From Streptomyces piniterrae (GTDB lineage Bacteria > Actinomycetota > Actinomycetes > Streptomycetales > Streptomycetaceae): a stretch of DNA of 64,000 nucleotides. The notes under the pieces are model-generated. The model did no database searches and had not been told where the DNA came from. It saw only the letters and a list, made by a program, of their open reading frames with translations. The stretch lies in NCBI RefSeq assembly GCF_005048155.1, contig NZ_SUMB01000007.1, positions 62,001-126,000 on the forward strand. Reading direction: 5' to 3'. Position 1 is the first letter of the stretch, and the number at the start of each line of letters is the position of its first letter. The position numbers and the translations under genes were made by a program. Shown in pieces: positions 8,274-16,058 of the stretch.

Positions 8274-10191
8274 CCGAGGCGCCGTCCAGGGTCAGCACCG
8301 ACTCGGGGTGGAACTGCACGCCGGCGAAGCCGGGCCCGCGCAGCGCGTGCACCTCGCCGGTCGCCGCGTCCCGGCTCAACTCGACGCGGTGCATGGCCAG
8401 TTCGGCCGCCGTCGTGTCATCGCAGCGGGCCGTGAAGGTGTTGTAGAAGCCGACCGTCTCCGGGCGCCCGAAGAAGTCGATCCGCTCCTGCGCGCCCTGG
8501 AACGGGACGTCCTTGCGGACGATCTCCAGCCCCAGCTCCGCGGCGAGCAGCTCGTGCCCGAGGCAGACGCCGAGGAGACCGTGGCGGTGGCCGGCGACGA
8601 GCTCCGCCGTCAGCGCGCGCAGAAACCGCATCTTGGGGTCGGCCGCGTCGGACGGATCGCCCGGACCCGGGCCCAGCACCACCGGCCCCTCATGCGCGAC
8701 GGCGGCCTCGCGCAGCCCCGGCTCGTCGTAGCGGCGGACGGTGACGGACAGGCCCGAGGTGCGCAGCAGATGCGCCAGCATCGCGGTGAAGGTGTCCTCG
8801 GCGTCGACGACCAGCGCATGGCCGCTCAGCGCGGCGGTCGGCGCAGTGGTCCGCATCCGCAGCCAGAAGGGCGCGAGGTCGGCGCGGCGGGCGTCCAGCG
8901 CGGCCCGCACCCGCGGGTCGTCGGCCAGCCGCGGCGGCTCCCCGCCGGCCGCCGGGAGCGCGGGGGCCTCCCGTACGCCCAGCGCGGTGAGCACCCCCGC
9001 GGCCTTGGCGTGCGTCTCGGCGACCTCGCTGTGCGGGTCGGAGGCGCGGACCAGGGTGGCGCCCACCGGGACGCGCAGTCTGCCCCCGGCCGCGATGTCG
9101 GCGGTACGGATCAGGATCGGCGAGTCCAGCGTCTGGGCGCCTCCGGCGTCCCTGCCGATCAGCGCCAGCGCGCCCGCGTAGTAGCCGCGCCCGCGCCCGT
9201 CGGGACCGACCGGCTCATGGCGCTCGATGACCCGGCAGGCGTTCTGCACCGGCGACCCGGTGACCGTCGCCGCGAACATGGTCTCCCTGAGCACCTCCCG
9301 CACATCGAGGGTGGACCGGCCGCGCAGCTCGTATTCGGTATGCGCGAGATGGGCCATTTCCTTGAGCCGGGGTCCGATCACCACCCCGCCCTTGTCGCCG
9401 ACGGTGCACATCATCTTCAGCTCTTCGTCGACCACCATGGACAGCTCCTCGACCTCCTTGCGGTCGCCGAGGAACGCCAGCAGGCTCTCGGGGGTGGGGC
9501 CGCCGACCGGGTAGCGGTAGGTGCCGCTGATCGGGTTCATCACCACCGTTCCGCCGGTCATCCGGACATGCACCTCGGGGCTGGCGCCGACCAGGGTGCG
9601 CACCCCGGGCCGGTGGACGACATAAGTCCAGTAGGCGCCGCGCTCACCGGCCAGCAGCCGGCGGAACAGGGCCAGCGCGTCGGCCGCCGAGAAGTCGGGA
9701 ATCTGCCCCTCGAAGGTCCTGCGGATGACGAAGTTCGCACCCTCGCCGGTGCCGATCTCGTCCCTGACCACCCGCCCGACGATCTCCGCGTACGCCTCGT
9801 CGGCCACGTCGAACGCCCCTTCCGTGACCCGTACGTCATGCGCGGGAAGGGCCGCCAGCACCTCGTCCAGGGGCAGTTCGGCGGTCTCCCGGGGCCGGAG
9901 TACGGCCAGCGGGGTGCCGTCGTCGTGGGCGCGGAAGCCGCGCTCGCGGATCTGCCGGAACGGGATCAGCGCCAGCGCGTCGGTCACCGGCGCGGCCGGA
10001 ACGCCGTCACCCAGCGGGATGTCGGCCAGCCGCTCGACCTCCGCCACCTCGCCGATCAGCACCTCGATGGCGGCGGGGCCGGGCTCCCGCCCGTGGGAGC
10101 GGCGGCGCAGCAGGGCGAACGGCGGGCAGTCGGGGTCGAGCAGCCGCTGGACGAGCGCGGCGGCGGTCGGTGCGAGGGGCTCGGGGTGCAT
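8239..10191 (-). CDS. trpE: Anthranilate synthase, fused TrpE-TrpG
   Basis: Converts chorismate and glutamine to anthranilate, the first step of tryptophan synthesis. It has 650 residues and two joined components. Residues about 1-430 are the chorismate-binding TrpE part, with NPISGTYR, GPRLKEMAHLAH and a C-terminal catalytic core. Residues about 450-650 are the glutamine amidotransferase, with nucleophile Cys in GVCLGHELLAAELG and the His/Glu pair in VQFHPESVLT. Fused forms are known in Streptomyces and some alpha-proteobacteria. The upstream leader peptide with three consecutive Trp codons and a terminator hairpin indicates tryptophan attenuation. Confidence 0.93.
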   Translation of the reverse strand: MHPEPLAPTAAALVQRLLDPDCPPFALLRRRSHGREPGPAAIEVLIGEVAEVERLADIPLGDGVPAAPVTDALALIPFRQIRERGFRAHDDGTPLAVLRPRETAELPLDEVLAALPAHDVRVTEGAFDVADEAYAEIVGRVVRDEIGTGEGANFVIRRTFEGQIPDFSAADALALFRRLLAGERGAYWTYVVHRPGVRTLVGASPEVHVRMTGGTVVMNPISGTYRYPVGGPTPESLLAFLGDRKEVEELSMVVDEELKMMCTVGDKGGVVIGPRLKEMAHLAHTEYELRGRSTLDVREVLRETMFAATVTGSPVQNACRVIERHEPVGPDGRGRGYYAGALALIGRDAGGAQTLDSPILIRTADIAAGGRLRVPVGATLVRASDPHSEVAETHAKAAGVLTALGVREAPALPAAGGEPPRLADDPRVRAALDARRADLAPFWLRMRTTAPTAALSGHALVVDAEDTFTAMLAHLLRTSGLSVTVRRYDEPGLREAAVAHEGPVVLGPGPGDPSDAADPKMRFLRALTAELVAGHRHGLLGVCLGHELLAAELGLEIVRKDVPFQGAQERIDFFGRPETVGFYNTFTARCDDTTAAELAMHRVELSRDAATGEVHALRGPGFAGVQFHPESVLTLDGASVTAQLLAAVLV

Positions 10192-10233
10192 GGCGGTTCC
10201 TTCCGGGTGGGGAGGAACGGCCGGCGCAAACGC

Positions 10234-10260
10234 CGAAGGCCGCCCCTCGGGCGGCCTTCG
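10234..10260 (-). terminator. Attenuator hairpin in the trpE leader
   Basis: A 12-bp GC-rich stem (10234-10245 with 10249-10260, loop CTC) lies between the Trp leader peptide and the trpE start. On the transcribed strand it is followed by GCGTTTGC, a short U-containing tail. It is placed as the terminator of a Trp attenuation system. Confidence 0.7.
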
Positions 10261-10284
10261 CGGAGTGTGTGTGGTGCGCGCGAA

Positions 10285-10347
10285 TCAGTGGGCCGCCGGA
10301 TGGGCGGTCCACCACCAGTTCATGTTCATGGCCGGTTGCGCGTACAT
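10285..10347 (-). CDS. trpL: Trp-rich leader peptide of the trpE attenuator
   Basis: A 20-residue peptide with three consecutive Trp codons at positions 11-13 (MNWWWTAHPAAH is its C-terminal part), ending at TGA 24 bases upstream of the attenuator stem. Ribosome stalling at UGG codons when charged tRNA-Trp is scarce would favour readthrough into trpE. A very similar leader, also ending in WWWTAHPAAH, has been described upstream of Streptomyces venezuelae trpE, as I recall. It is too short for ordinary gene finders. No strong ribosome site is visible before the ATG. Confidence 0.82.
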   Translation of the reverse strand: MYAQPAMNMNWWWTAHPAAH

Positions 10348-10369
10348 GGTGGGCACCCTACCCGACGCC

Positions 10370-11200
10370 CTACGGGAGGGTGGCCAGGAATTTCGCGAGC
10401 GCTTCGTTGAACTGGCCGGGCTGCTCCAGGTTCGGCATGTGGGCGGCGTCGTCGATGACGGTGAGCGTCGCGTCCGGGATGTGCCAGTGCAGGAACTCCG
10501 CGTCGGAGACCGGGGTGTACTCGTCGTCCTCGCCGACGACGACCAGCGTGGGCACCGTGATCCGCCCCAACAGCTCGGTGTAGTCCAGCCGTTCGGCGCG
10601 GCCGCGGAGCGCCGCCGCGGCTCCCGCGGGCGGCGCTCCGAGCATCATCCGGCGGACGTGCGCGGCGACCTCCGGCTGCCGCTCGATGTTGTACCGGGCG
10701 ACCATCTTGTCCAGCACCTCGTCCGTGTAGCCGGCCATGCCCTCGCCCAGCAGCCGGTCGGCGATGGCGTTACGGATCGCCCTGCCCTCGGGGGTCTCGC
10801 CCCGCGCGAAGGTGTCGGCCAGCACCAGACCGCGCAGCCGCTGCGGGAACAGCCTGGCGAACTCCATGACGATCTGGCCGCCCATCGACAGTCCGCCGAG
10901 CACGATCCGCTCCGCCGCCAGGCCCAGCGCGTCCAGCAGCGCGGCGAGGTCGTGGGCGAAGGTCTCCAGGTAGGTGATCCCGGGGACGACCGTCGTGGTG
11001 CCGTATCCGCGCAGATCCGGGGCGATCACCCGCCAGCCGGCGTCCGGTCCGGCGGCGGCCCCGAAGGTCTCGATCTGCGGCGTCCACATCGTGCGGTCGA
11101 AGGGATGGCCGTGGACGAGTACGAGGGGGGCTCCGGCGCCCCGGTCCTCGTATCCGATGGTGATCCCGTTGACGTCCTTCGCGTACGACGTGCTCGGCAC
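10370..11200 (-). CDS. Alpha/beta hydrolase
   Basis: A 276-residue hydrolase with the oxyanion motif LVHGHPFDRTMW near residues 26-37, the nucleophile elbow GGLSMGGQ near 106-113, an acid residue in VVVGEDDEYTP and the catalytic His in DDAAHMPNLEQP near 260. The pattern resembles the 3-oxoadipate enol-lactonase and haloperoxidase-like groups; the true substrate is unknown. Start GTG 11200 has GAAAGGGG upstream. The gene is divergent from the MocR regulator, and the shared promoter region carries two direct repeats of 12 bases, so the regulator probably controls it. Confidence 0.85.
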   Translation of the reverse strand: MPSTSYAKDVNGITIGYEDRGAGAPLVLVHGHPFDRTMWTPQIETFGAAAGPDAGWRVIAPDLRGYGTTTVVPGITYLETFAHDLAALLDALGLAAERIVLGGLSMGGQIVMEFARLFPQRLRGLVLADTFARGETPEGRAIRNAIADRLLGEGMAGYTDEVLDKMVARYNIERQPEVAAHVRRMMLGAPPAGAAAALRGRAERLDYTELLGRITVPTLVVVGEDDEYTPVSDAEFLHWHIPDATLTVIDDAAHMPNLEQPGQFNEALAKFLATLP

Positions 11201-11238
11201 AACCCGCCCCTTTCGCCTGCCAGTTGGCTCCCTGCCCC

Positions 11239-11303
11239 TTGACGGCTCGATGCTATGAGGCAGACAATCTCGGTGCAATAAAAACATTGCGCTCGGTGCA
11301 ATA
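11239..11303. promoter_or_regulatory. Divergent promoter with two direct operator repeats
   Basis: CTCGGTGCAATA occurs exactly twice, at 11269-11280 and 11292-11303, 23 bases apart (about two helical turns). Towards the MocR gene there is TTGACG (11239-11244), an 18-base spacer and GACAAT. On the opposite strand TTGCAC, a 17-base spacer and TAGCAT face the hydrolase gene, with the -35 inside a repeat. Paired direct repeats are typical of MocR-type regulators. Confidence 0.65.
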
Positions 11304-11356
11304 TGGCTGGGAAGTGCCGAGCTTTCGTGAGGGGCGAGCGAGAGGCGGACGGGGCC

Positions 11357-12907
11357 ATGGCCACAGAGGACTACCAGCGCATCGCCGACCGGGTCGCGGC
11401 CGATATCGCCGCCGGGCGGCTGCGCCCCGGCGACCGGCTCCCCGCCCAGCGTGCCTTCGCCCGCCGGTACCGGATCGCCAACTCCACCGCCACCCGCGTC
11501 TACCGCGAACTGGCCCGCCGCGGCCTGACCGTCGGCGAGGTCGGCCGGGGCACCTACGTCCGCGCCGCACAGCACGCGCCGGGGCCCGCGCTCGCCGAAC
11601 CCGCCGCCCCGGCCGCCGGCACCCGCGTCAACCTCGAACTCAACTACCCCGTCGTGCCCGAACAGGCCGCCCTGCTCGCCGCGGGCATCACGCCACTGCT
11701 GCGGCCCGACGCCCTCGGCGCGGCGATGGGACCCGTCGGCCCGGCCGGCACCCCGGCGGCCCGCACCGCAGCGGCCGCCCTCCTCGCCCGCACGGGCCTG
11801 GCCGCCGACCCCGACCGGATCCTGTTCGCCGGCAACGGGCGGCAGGCGGTGGCCGGCTCCGTTGCCGCACTGGTACCCCCGGGCGGCCGGCTGGGCGTCG
11901 AAGCGTTCACCTATCCGCTGGTCAAGGGCATCGCGGCGCGGATCGGCGTGACGCTCGTGCCGCTCGCGACGGACGAGTACGGGCTGCGCCCCGACGCGGT
12001 ACGCGCCGCCCACCGCTCCGCCCCGCTGCGCGCGCTCTACCTCCAGCCCACCCTCCACAATCCGCTCGGCGTGACCATGCCGCCCCACCGCCGCACCGAA
12101 CTGGCCGAGACCCTGGACGAGCTGGACCTGTGGGCGGTCGAGGACACGATCTGGGCCTTCCTCCAGGAGGACGCGGCGGCGGGCGGCGAGCGGGCCGAAG
12201 GGGAGGCCGGTGAGCGGGAGGAGGCCCCGTGGGAGGAGCTCCGCGCCGGGTACCGGGCGGAGCCGGCCGGGGGCCCGGCCGTACCCGGAGTGCCGCTCGG
12301 TCCCGGGCTGCCGCTCCGGCCCGGCGTGCCCTTCCCGCCCGCCCTGCCGCTGCCGCCGCTCGCCGCGTACGCGCCCGAGCGCACCGTCCTCGTCGACAGC
12401 CTCTCCAAGCGGCTGGCCCCCGGCCTGACCGTCGGCCTGGTCCTCGCGCCGGGCCCGCTGACCGACAAGGTGGCCGCCGCACTGCGCTCCGGCGGCTGGA
12501 CCGCGCCCGGCTTCCCCCTGGAGGCGGTCACCCGCTGGCTGGCCGACGGCACCGTGGACCGCATCGCCCGCGCCAAGCGCCGGGACGCCGCCGCCCGGCA
12601 GGCGCAGGTCCGCGAGCACCTCGCGGGGTTCGACGTACGCAGCGACCCGCGGTCCTACTTCGCCTGGTGGCAGCTGCCGGACGGCTGGCGGGCGGAGAGC
12701 TTCCTGGCCGCCGCCGCCCGGCGCGGTATCGCCGTCACCCCGGCCACCGCCTTCGCGGTCGCCCCCGAGGGCGCCCAGGGCACCGCGCCCGCGCCGAACG
12801 CCGTACGCCTCGGCCTGGCCGGCGCTCCCATGGACGTGCTGCCCTACGCGCTGAAGACGCTCGCGGCCGTCGCCCGCGGCGCTCCGGACGACGCGCTCCC
12901 GGAATGA
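11357..12907 (+). CDS. MocR-type transcriptional regulator (GntR HTH plus aminotransferase fold)
   Basis: The N-terminal GntR winged helix (residues about 5-72, with GRLRPGDRLPAQRAFARRY) is joined to a class I aminotransferase-like domain (about 90-515). The PLP lysine should be that in DSLSKRLAPG. The segment AVEDTIWAF has Trp where the Asp-x-Tyr signature of the family normally has Tyr, and a Pro/Gly-rich insert of roughly 60 residues (12180-12360) separates it from the lysine. The effector is therefore uncertain. The ATG at 11357 is chosen because the HTH starts just after; 11303 would start inside the operator repeat. It is divergent from the hydrolase it probably regulates. Confidence 0.85.
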   Translation: MATEDYQRIADRVAADIAAGRLRPGDRLPAQRAFARRYRIANSTATRVYRELARRGLTVGEVGRGTYVRAAQHAPGPALAEPAAPAAGTRVNLELNYPVVPEQAALLAAGITPLLRPDALGAAMGPVGPAGTPAARTAAAALLARTGLAADPDRILFAGNGRQAVAGSVAALVPPGGRLGVEAFTYPLVKGIAARIGVTLVPLATDEYGLRPDAVRAAHRSAPLRALYLQPTLHNPLGVTMPPHRRTELAETLDELDLWAVEDTIWAFLQEDAAAGGERAEGEAGEREEAPWEELRAGYRAEPAGGPAVPGVPLGPGLPLRPGVPFPPALPLPPLAAYAPERTVLVDSLSKRLAPGLTVGLVLAPGPLTDKVAAALRSGGWTAPGFPLEAVTRWLADGTVDRIARAKRRDAAARQAQVREHLAGFDVRSDPRSYFAWWQLPDGWRAESFLAAAARRGIAVTPATAFAVAPEGAQGTAPAPNAVRLGLAGAPMDVLPYALKTLAAVARGAPDDALPE

Positions 12908-13006
12908 CGGGCCGGGGCCGGGCCGTCCGCGTCTTCGGATGTGGACCCTGTCTCATAGTGCGGTCGTCGTGCTGGACGCCCGCCGGGACCCCGTAATGTT
13001 GGGCAT

Positions 13007-14356
13007 GTGACCGTGAACGCTGAAACCCACGCCGGTGGCAACACCTGGCGAGACCTGCCCGCGGCGCAGCAGCCTGACTGGCCGGACCAAGAGGCTCTGC
13101 GCGATGTGATCGCGGAGCTCGAGTCCTATCCGCCGCTCGTCTTCGCGGGCGAGTGCGACCAGCTGCGCGAGCGCCTGGGAGCCGTCGCCCGTGGTGAGGC
13201 GTTCCTGCTCCAGGGCGGCGACTGCGCGGAGGCCTTCGACGCCGTATCCGCCGAGCACATCCGGAACAAGCTCAAGACGCTCCTCCAGATGGGCGCCGTA
13301 CTGACCTACGCCGGCTCCGTCCCGGTGGTCAAGGTCGGCCGGATCGCCGGCCAGTACAGCAAGCCCCGCTCCAAGCCGACCGAGACCCGCGACGGGGTGA
13401 CGCTGCCGACCTACCGCGGCGACTCCGTCAACGGCTTCGAGTTCACCGAGGCGGCCCGTATCCCGGACCCGCAGCGGCTCAAGCGGATGTACCACGCCTC
13501 CGCTGCGACGCTGAACCTGGTGCGCGCCTTCACCACCGGCGGCTACGCCGACCTGCGCCAGGTGCACGCCTGGAACCAGGACTTCGTGAAGTCCTCGCCC
13601 TCCGGGCAGCGCTACGAGGCGCTGGCCCGCGAGATCGACCGGGCGATGAACTTCATGAACGCCTGCGGGGTGGATCCGGAGGAGTTCCGGACCGTCGAGT
13701 TCTACGCCTCGCACGAGGCGCTGATCCTGGACTACGAGTCGTCGCTGACCCGCACCGACTCGCGCACCGGCCACCTCTACGACGTGTCGGGCCACATGGT
13801 CTGGATCGGTGAGCGCACCCGCCAGCTGGACGGGGCGCACCTGGAGTTCGCGTCGAAGATCCGCAATCCGATCGGCGTGAAGCTCGGCCCGACCACCACC
13901 CCGGAGGACGCGCTCACCCTCATCGAGCGCCTCGACCCGGACCGTGAGCCCGGCCGGCTGACCTTCATCACCCGGATGGGCGCGGACAAGGTCCGTGACA
14001 AGCTCCCCGAGCTGGTCGACAAGGTCACCGCCTCCGGCGCCCAGGTCGCGTGGATCTGCGACCCGATGCACGGCAACACCTTCGAGGCGGCCTCGGGTCA
14101 CAAGACCCGCCGCTTCGACGATGTGCTGGACGAGGTCAAGGGCTTCTTCGAGGTCCACAAGGGCCTCGGCACCCACCCGGGCGGCATCCACGTCGAGCTG
14201 ACCGGTGACGACGTCACGGAGTGCGTGGGCGGCGGCGACGAGATCTTCGTCGACGATCTGCACCAGCGCTACGAGACGGCCTGCGACCCGCGGCTCAACC
14301 GCAGCCAGTCGCTGGACCTGGCGTTCCTGGTGGCGGAGATGTACCGCGACCAGTAG
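13007..14356 (+). CDS. aroH: Class II 3-deoxy-7-phosphoheptulonate synthase
   Basis: Condenses phosphoenolpyruvate and erythrose 4-phosphate, the first step of the shikimate pathway. It has 449 residues, the length of plant/actinobacterial class II enzymes. Diagnostic motifs are LLQGGDCAEAF (about residues 67-77), the arginine of VGRIAGQYSKPRS, YRGDSVNGFEF, and GERTRQLDGAHLEF with metal-site residues nearby; DPMHGN lies near 350. There is no ribosome site before GTG 13007, and TAATGT sits 8 bases upstream, so it may be leaderless. GTG 13013 is an alternative. Nearness to trpE-trpG fits a shared role in aromatic supply, though they are separate units. Confidence 0.93.
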   Translation: MTVNAETHAGGNTWRDLPAAQQPDWPDQEALRDVIAELESYPPLVFAGECDQLRERLGAVARGEAFLLQGGDCAEAFDAVSAEHIRNKLKTLLQMGAVLTYAGSVPVVKVGRIAGQYSKPRSKPTETRDGVTLPTYRGDSVNGFEFTEAARIPDPQRLKRMYHASAATLNLVRAFTTGGYADLRQVHAWNQDFVKSSPSGQRYEALAREIDRAMNFMNACGVDPEEFRTVEFYASHEALILDYESSLTRTDSRTGHLYDVSGHMVWIGERTRQLDGAHLEFASKIRNPIGVKLGPTTTPEDALTLIERLDPDREPGRLTFITRMGADKVRDKLPELVDKVTASGAQVAWICDPMHGNTFEAASGHKTRRFDDVLDEVKGFFEVHKGLGTHPGGIHVELTGDDVTECVGGGDEIFVDDLHQRYETACDPRLNRSQSLDLAFLVAEMYRDQ

Positions 14357-14375
14357 CTCGTACGAAGACACAACA

Positions 14376-14407
14376 GTGGGGCGCGGATCCTGTGATCCGC
14401 GCCCCAC
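14376..14407 (+). terminator. Terminator hairpin after DAHP synthase
   Basis: A 14-bp perfect stem (14376-14389 with 14394-14407) around loop CTGT, 20 bases after the stop codon. No U-run follows. Confidence 0.8.
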
Positions 14408-14435
14408 CGCGTTGTGGAGCACCCGCCGTGACAGG

Positions 14436-14454
14436 TAAGGTAAGGGTTACCTCA
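14436..14454. promoter_or_regulatory. Iron box (DmdR1/IdeR-type operator) upstream of bfd
   Basis: TAAGGTAAGGGTTACCTCA matches 14 of 19 positions of the actinobacterial iron-box consensus TTAGGTTAGGCTAACCTAA that I remember. It is centred about 50 bases before the bfd start, so iron-loaded DmdR1 should repress the gene. Confidence 0.72.
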
Positions 14455-14494
14455 CTCAAGATCAGCCGGATCGACGAGCCAATCCTCCTCGGGG

Positions 14495-14758
14495 GTGAAC
14501 CGCGTGTACGTCTGCTCATGCTTCGGGATCACCGAGCAGCAGGTCCGCGACCACGCGGATTCGGGTGCCTGCACGCCCCGCCAGATCGCCTCCGCCTGCA
14601 AGGCCGGCACCGACTGCGGCAACTGCGTGCGCCGCATCCAGGCACTGCTCGGCCGCGGCGCCTGCCCCCGGCGTGAGCTCATCGACAACGGCGCGTCCGA
14701 GCCGCTGGTCGCGGAGGAGGCCGAAGCGGTGCTCGCGGGGCTCCCGGGGGCCGCGTAG
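14495..14758 (+). CDS. bfd: Bacterioferritin-associated ferredoxin
   Basis: A small [2Fe-2S] protein of 87 residues that reduces bacterioferritin-held iron so it can be released. The four cluster cysteines appear as CSC near residues 7-9 and CGNC near 42-45 (family pattern C-x-C ... C-x2-C). The start is GTG 14495; GTG 14504 (VYVCSC) is possible. It converges on bfr, its functional partner, with only 12 bases between the stops. The iron box upstream predicts induction when iron is scarce, which fits release of stored iron. Confidence 0.88.
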   Translation: MNRVYVCSCFGITEQQVRDHADSGACTPRQIASACKAGTDCGNCVRRIQALLGRGACPRRELIDNGASEPLVAEEAEAVLAGLPGAA

Positions 14759-14770
14759 CCCGTCGGCCCG

Positions 14771-15247
14771 TCAGCTCGGCTGCTCGATCAGCTGGGCGAT
14801 GTAGAGCCCCTCCCCGAGCTTCTCGACCAACTCCAGCTGGGTGTCGAGATAGTCGATGTGGTGCTCCTCGTCCGCGAGGATGCTCTCGAAGATATTCGCC
14901 GACGTGATGTCGCCCTTGTTGCGCATCACCTCGATACCGCGCTTGAGCCGGTCGATCGCCTCGACCTCCACCTGCCGGTCCGCCTGGAACATCTCGGTGA
15001 CGGTCTGGCCGACGCGCACATGGAACAGCCGCTGGTAATTCGGCAGCCCTTCGAGGAAGAGAATGCGGTCGGTCAGCACCTCGGCATGCTTCATCTCGTC
15101 GAACGACTCGCTGCGGGTGTACTTCGCGAGCTTCGTCCAGCCGAAGTTCTCCTGCATCTTGGCGTGCAGGAAGTACTGGTTGATCGCGGTCAGCTCGGCA
15201 GTCAGCTGCTCGTTGAGGAATTCGATGACCTCGGGGTCGCCCTGCAT
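14771..15247 (-). CDS. bfr: Bacterioferritin
   Basis: An iron-storage protein of 158 residues that forms a 24-subunit cage with a ferroxidase centre in each subunit. The centre residues are visible: Glu in NEQLTAELTAINQYF (about 18), Glu/His in RSESFDEMKHAE (about 51-54), Glu about 94, and Glu/His in ILADEEHHIDYL (about 127-130). Met52 in DEMKHA is where heme-binding bacterioferritins have their axial ligand. The start ATG 15247 is preceded by GGAAGGAG at good spacing. It converges on bfd. I see no iron box in its upstream region. Confidence 0.93.
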   Translation of the reverse strand: MQGDPEVIEFLNEQLTAELTAINQYFLHAKMQENFGWTKLAKYTRSESFDEMKHAEVLTDRILFLEGLPNYQRLFHVRVGQTVTEMFQADRQVEVEAIDRLKRGIEVMRNKGDITSANIFESILADEEHHIDYLDTQLELVEKLGEGLYIAQLIEQPS

Positions 15248-15394
15248 GGCAGCGGGCTCCTTCCGCGCGTGAACTGGGCAGATGCCGCGCATCCTCGCAC
15301 CGCCCGGAGCGAGCCGTCCAGTAAGTTCACGCTTAGTGCGAGTTGCCCGAATCCGTCCGTCCCTGGTCATCGGCACCCCTCCCGGTCTGACAAC

Positions 15395-16027
15395 ATGGAG
15401 GGCATGGGTCAGCCGGAACGCCGCGAACAGGAGCATCCTCAGCTCCCTCCGGGGCAGCGACTTCAGCGGGGCTGGCCGGTGACGCATTACGGGCCGGTTC
15501 CGAAGTTCCGCCCCGAGCGCTGGGAGTTCCGGGCCTTCGGCGCCACCGCGGACGGCGGCAAGCACTGCTGGTCGCATGAGGAATTCACGGCACTGCCGTA
15601 TTCGACGGTCGTCTCCGATATGCACTGCGTGACCAAATTCAGCATGCTGGGCGCCGAATGGGGCGGGGTCCGCACACAGACGATCCTGGAGCTCGCGCCG
15701 CCCGCGCCGGATGTCACCCATGTGATGGTGTGGGCCGAGTACGGATTCAGCTCGAATTTGCGGCTGGCGGATTTCGCCGCGGAGAACTGCATCTTCGCCA
15801 CGCACCGCTCCGGAGAACTGCTCACCGCCGAACACGGCTTTCCGGTACGGCTGATCGTCCCGCACCTGTACGCCTGGAAGGGCCCCAAATGGGTCCGCGG
15901 CATCGAGTACATGACGGCGGACCGCCGCGGCTTCTGGGAGGAGCGCGGCTACCACAACCTCGGCGACCCGTGGCGTGAACAGCGCTACTCCTACCAGGAG
16001 GAGCCGGGCGAGGGCCCCGAGCTCTGA
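15395..16027 (+). CDS. Sulfite-oxidase-like molybdopterin oxidoreductase
   Basis: A cytosolic 210-residue member of the sulfite oxidase molybdopterin-binding domain family (PF00174-like). The molybdenum-ligating Cys is probably that in SDMHCVTKFS (about residue 73), and the C-terminal core contains PHLYAWKGPKWVRGIEYM, typical of the family. There is no Tat signal and no heme or dimerisation domain, so this is the short domain-only type. The start could be ATG 15395 or ATG 15404; the former lacks a ribosome site and may be leaderless. It is divergent from bfr. The physiological substrate is unknown. Confidence 0.82.
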   Translation: MEGMGQPERREQEHPQLPPGQRLQRGWPVTHYGPVPKFRPERWEFRAFGATADGGKHCWSHEEFTALPYSTVVSDMHCVTKFSMLGAEWGGVRTQTILELAPPAPDVTHVMVWAEYGFSSNLRLADFAAENCIFATHRSGELLTAEHGFPVRLIVPHLYAWKGPKWVRGIEYMTADRRGFWEERGYHNLGDPWREQRYSYQEEPGEGPEL

Positions 16028-16058
16028 GCCGGGGCCCGCACCGTGACGCGTGGCTCCG

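Noticed and set aside
12953..14422. 489-codon open frame opposite DAHP synthase
   Set aside because: Antisense to a clear enzyme; no motif.
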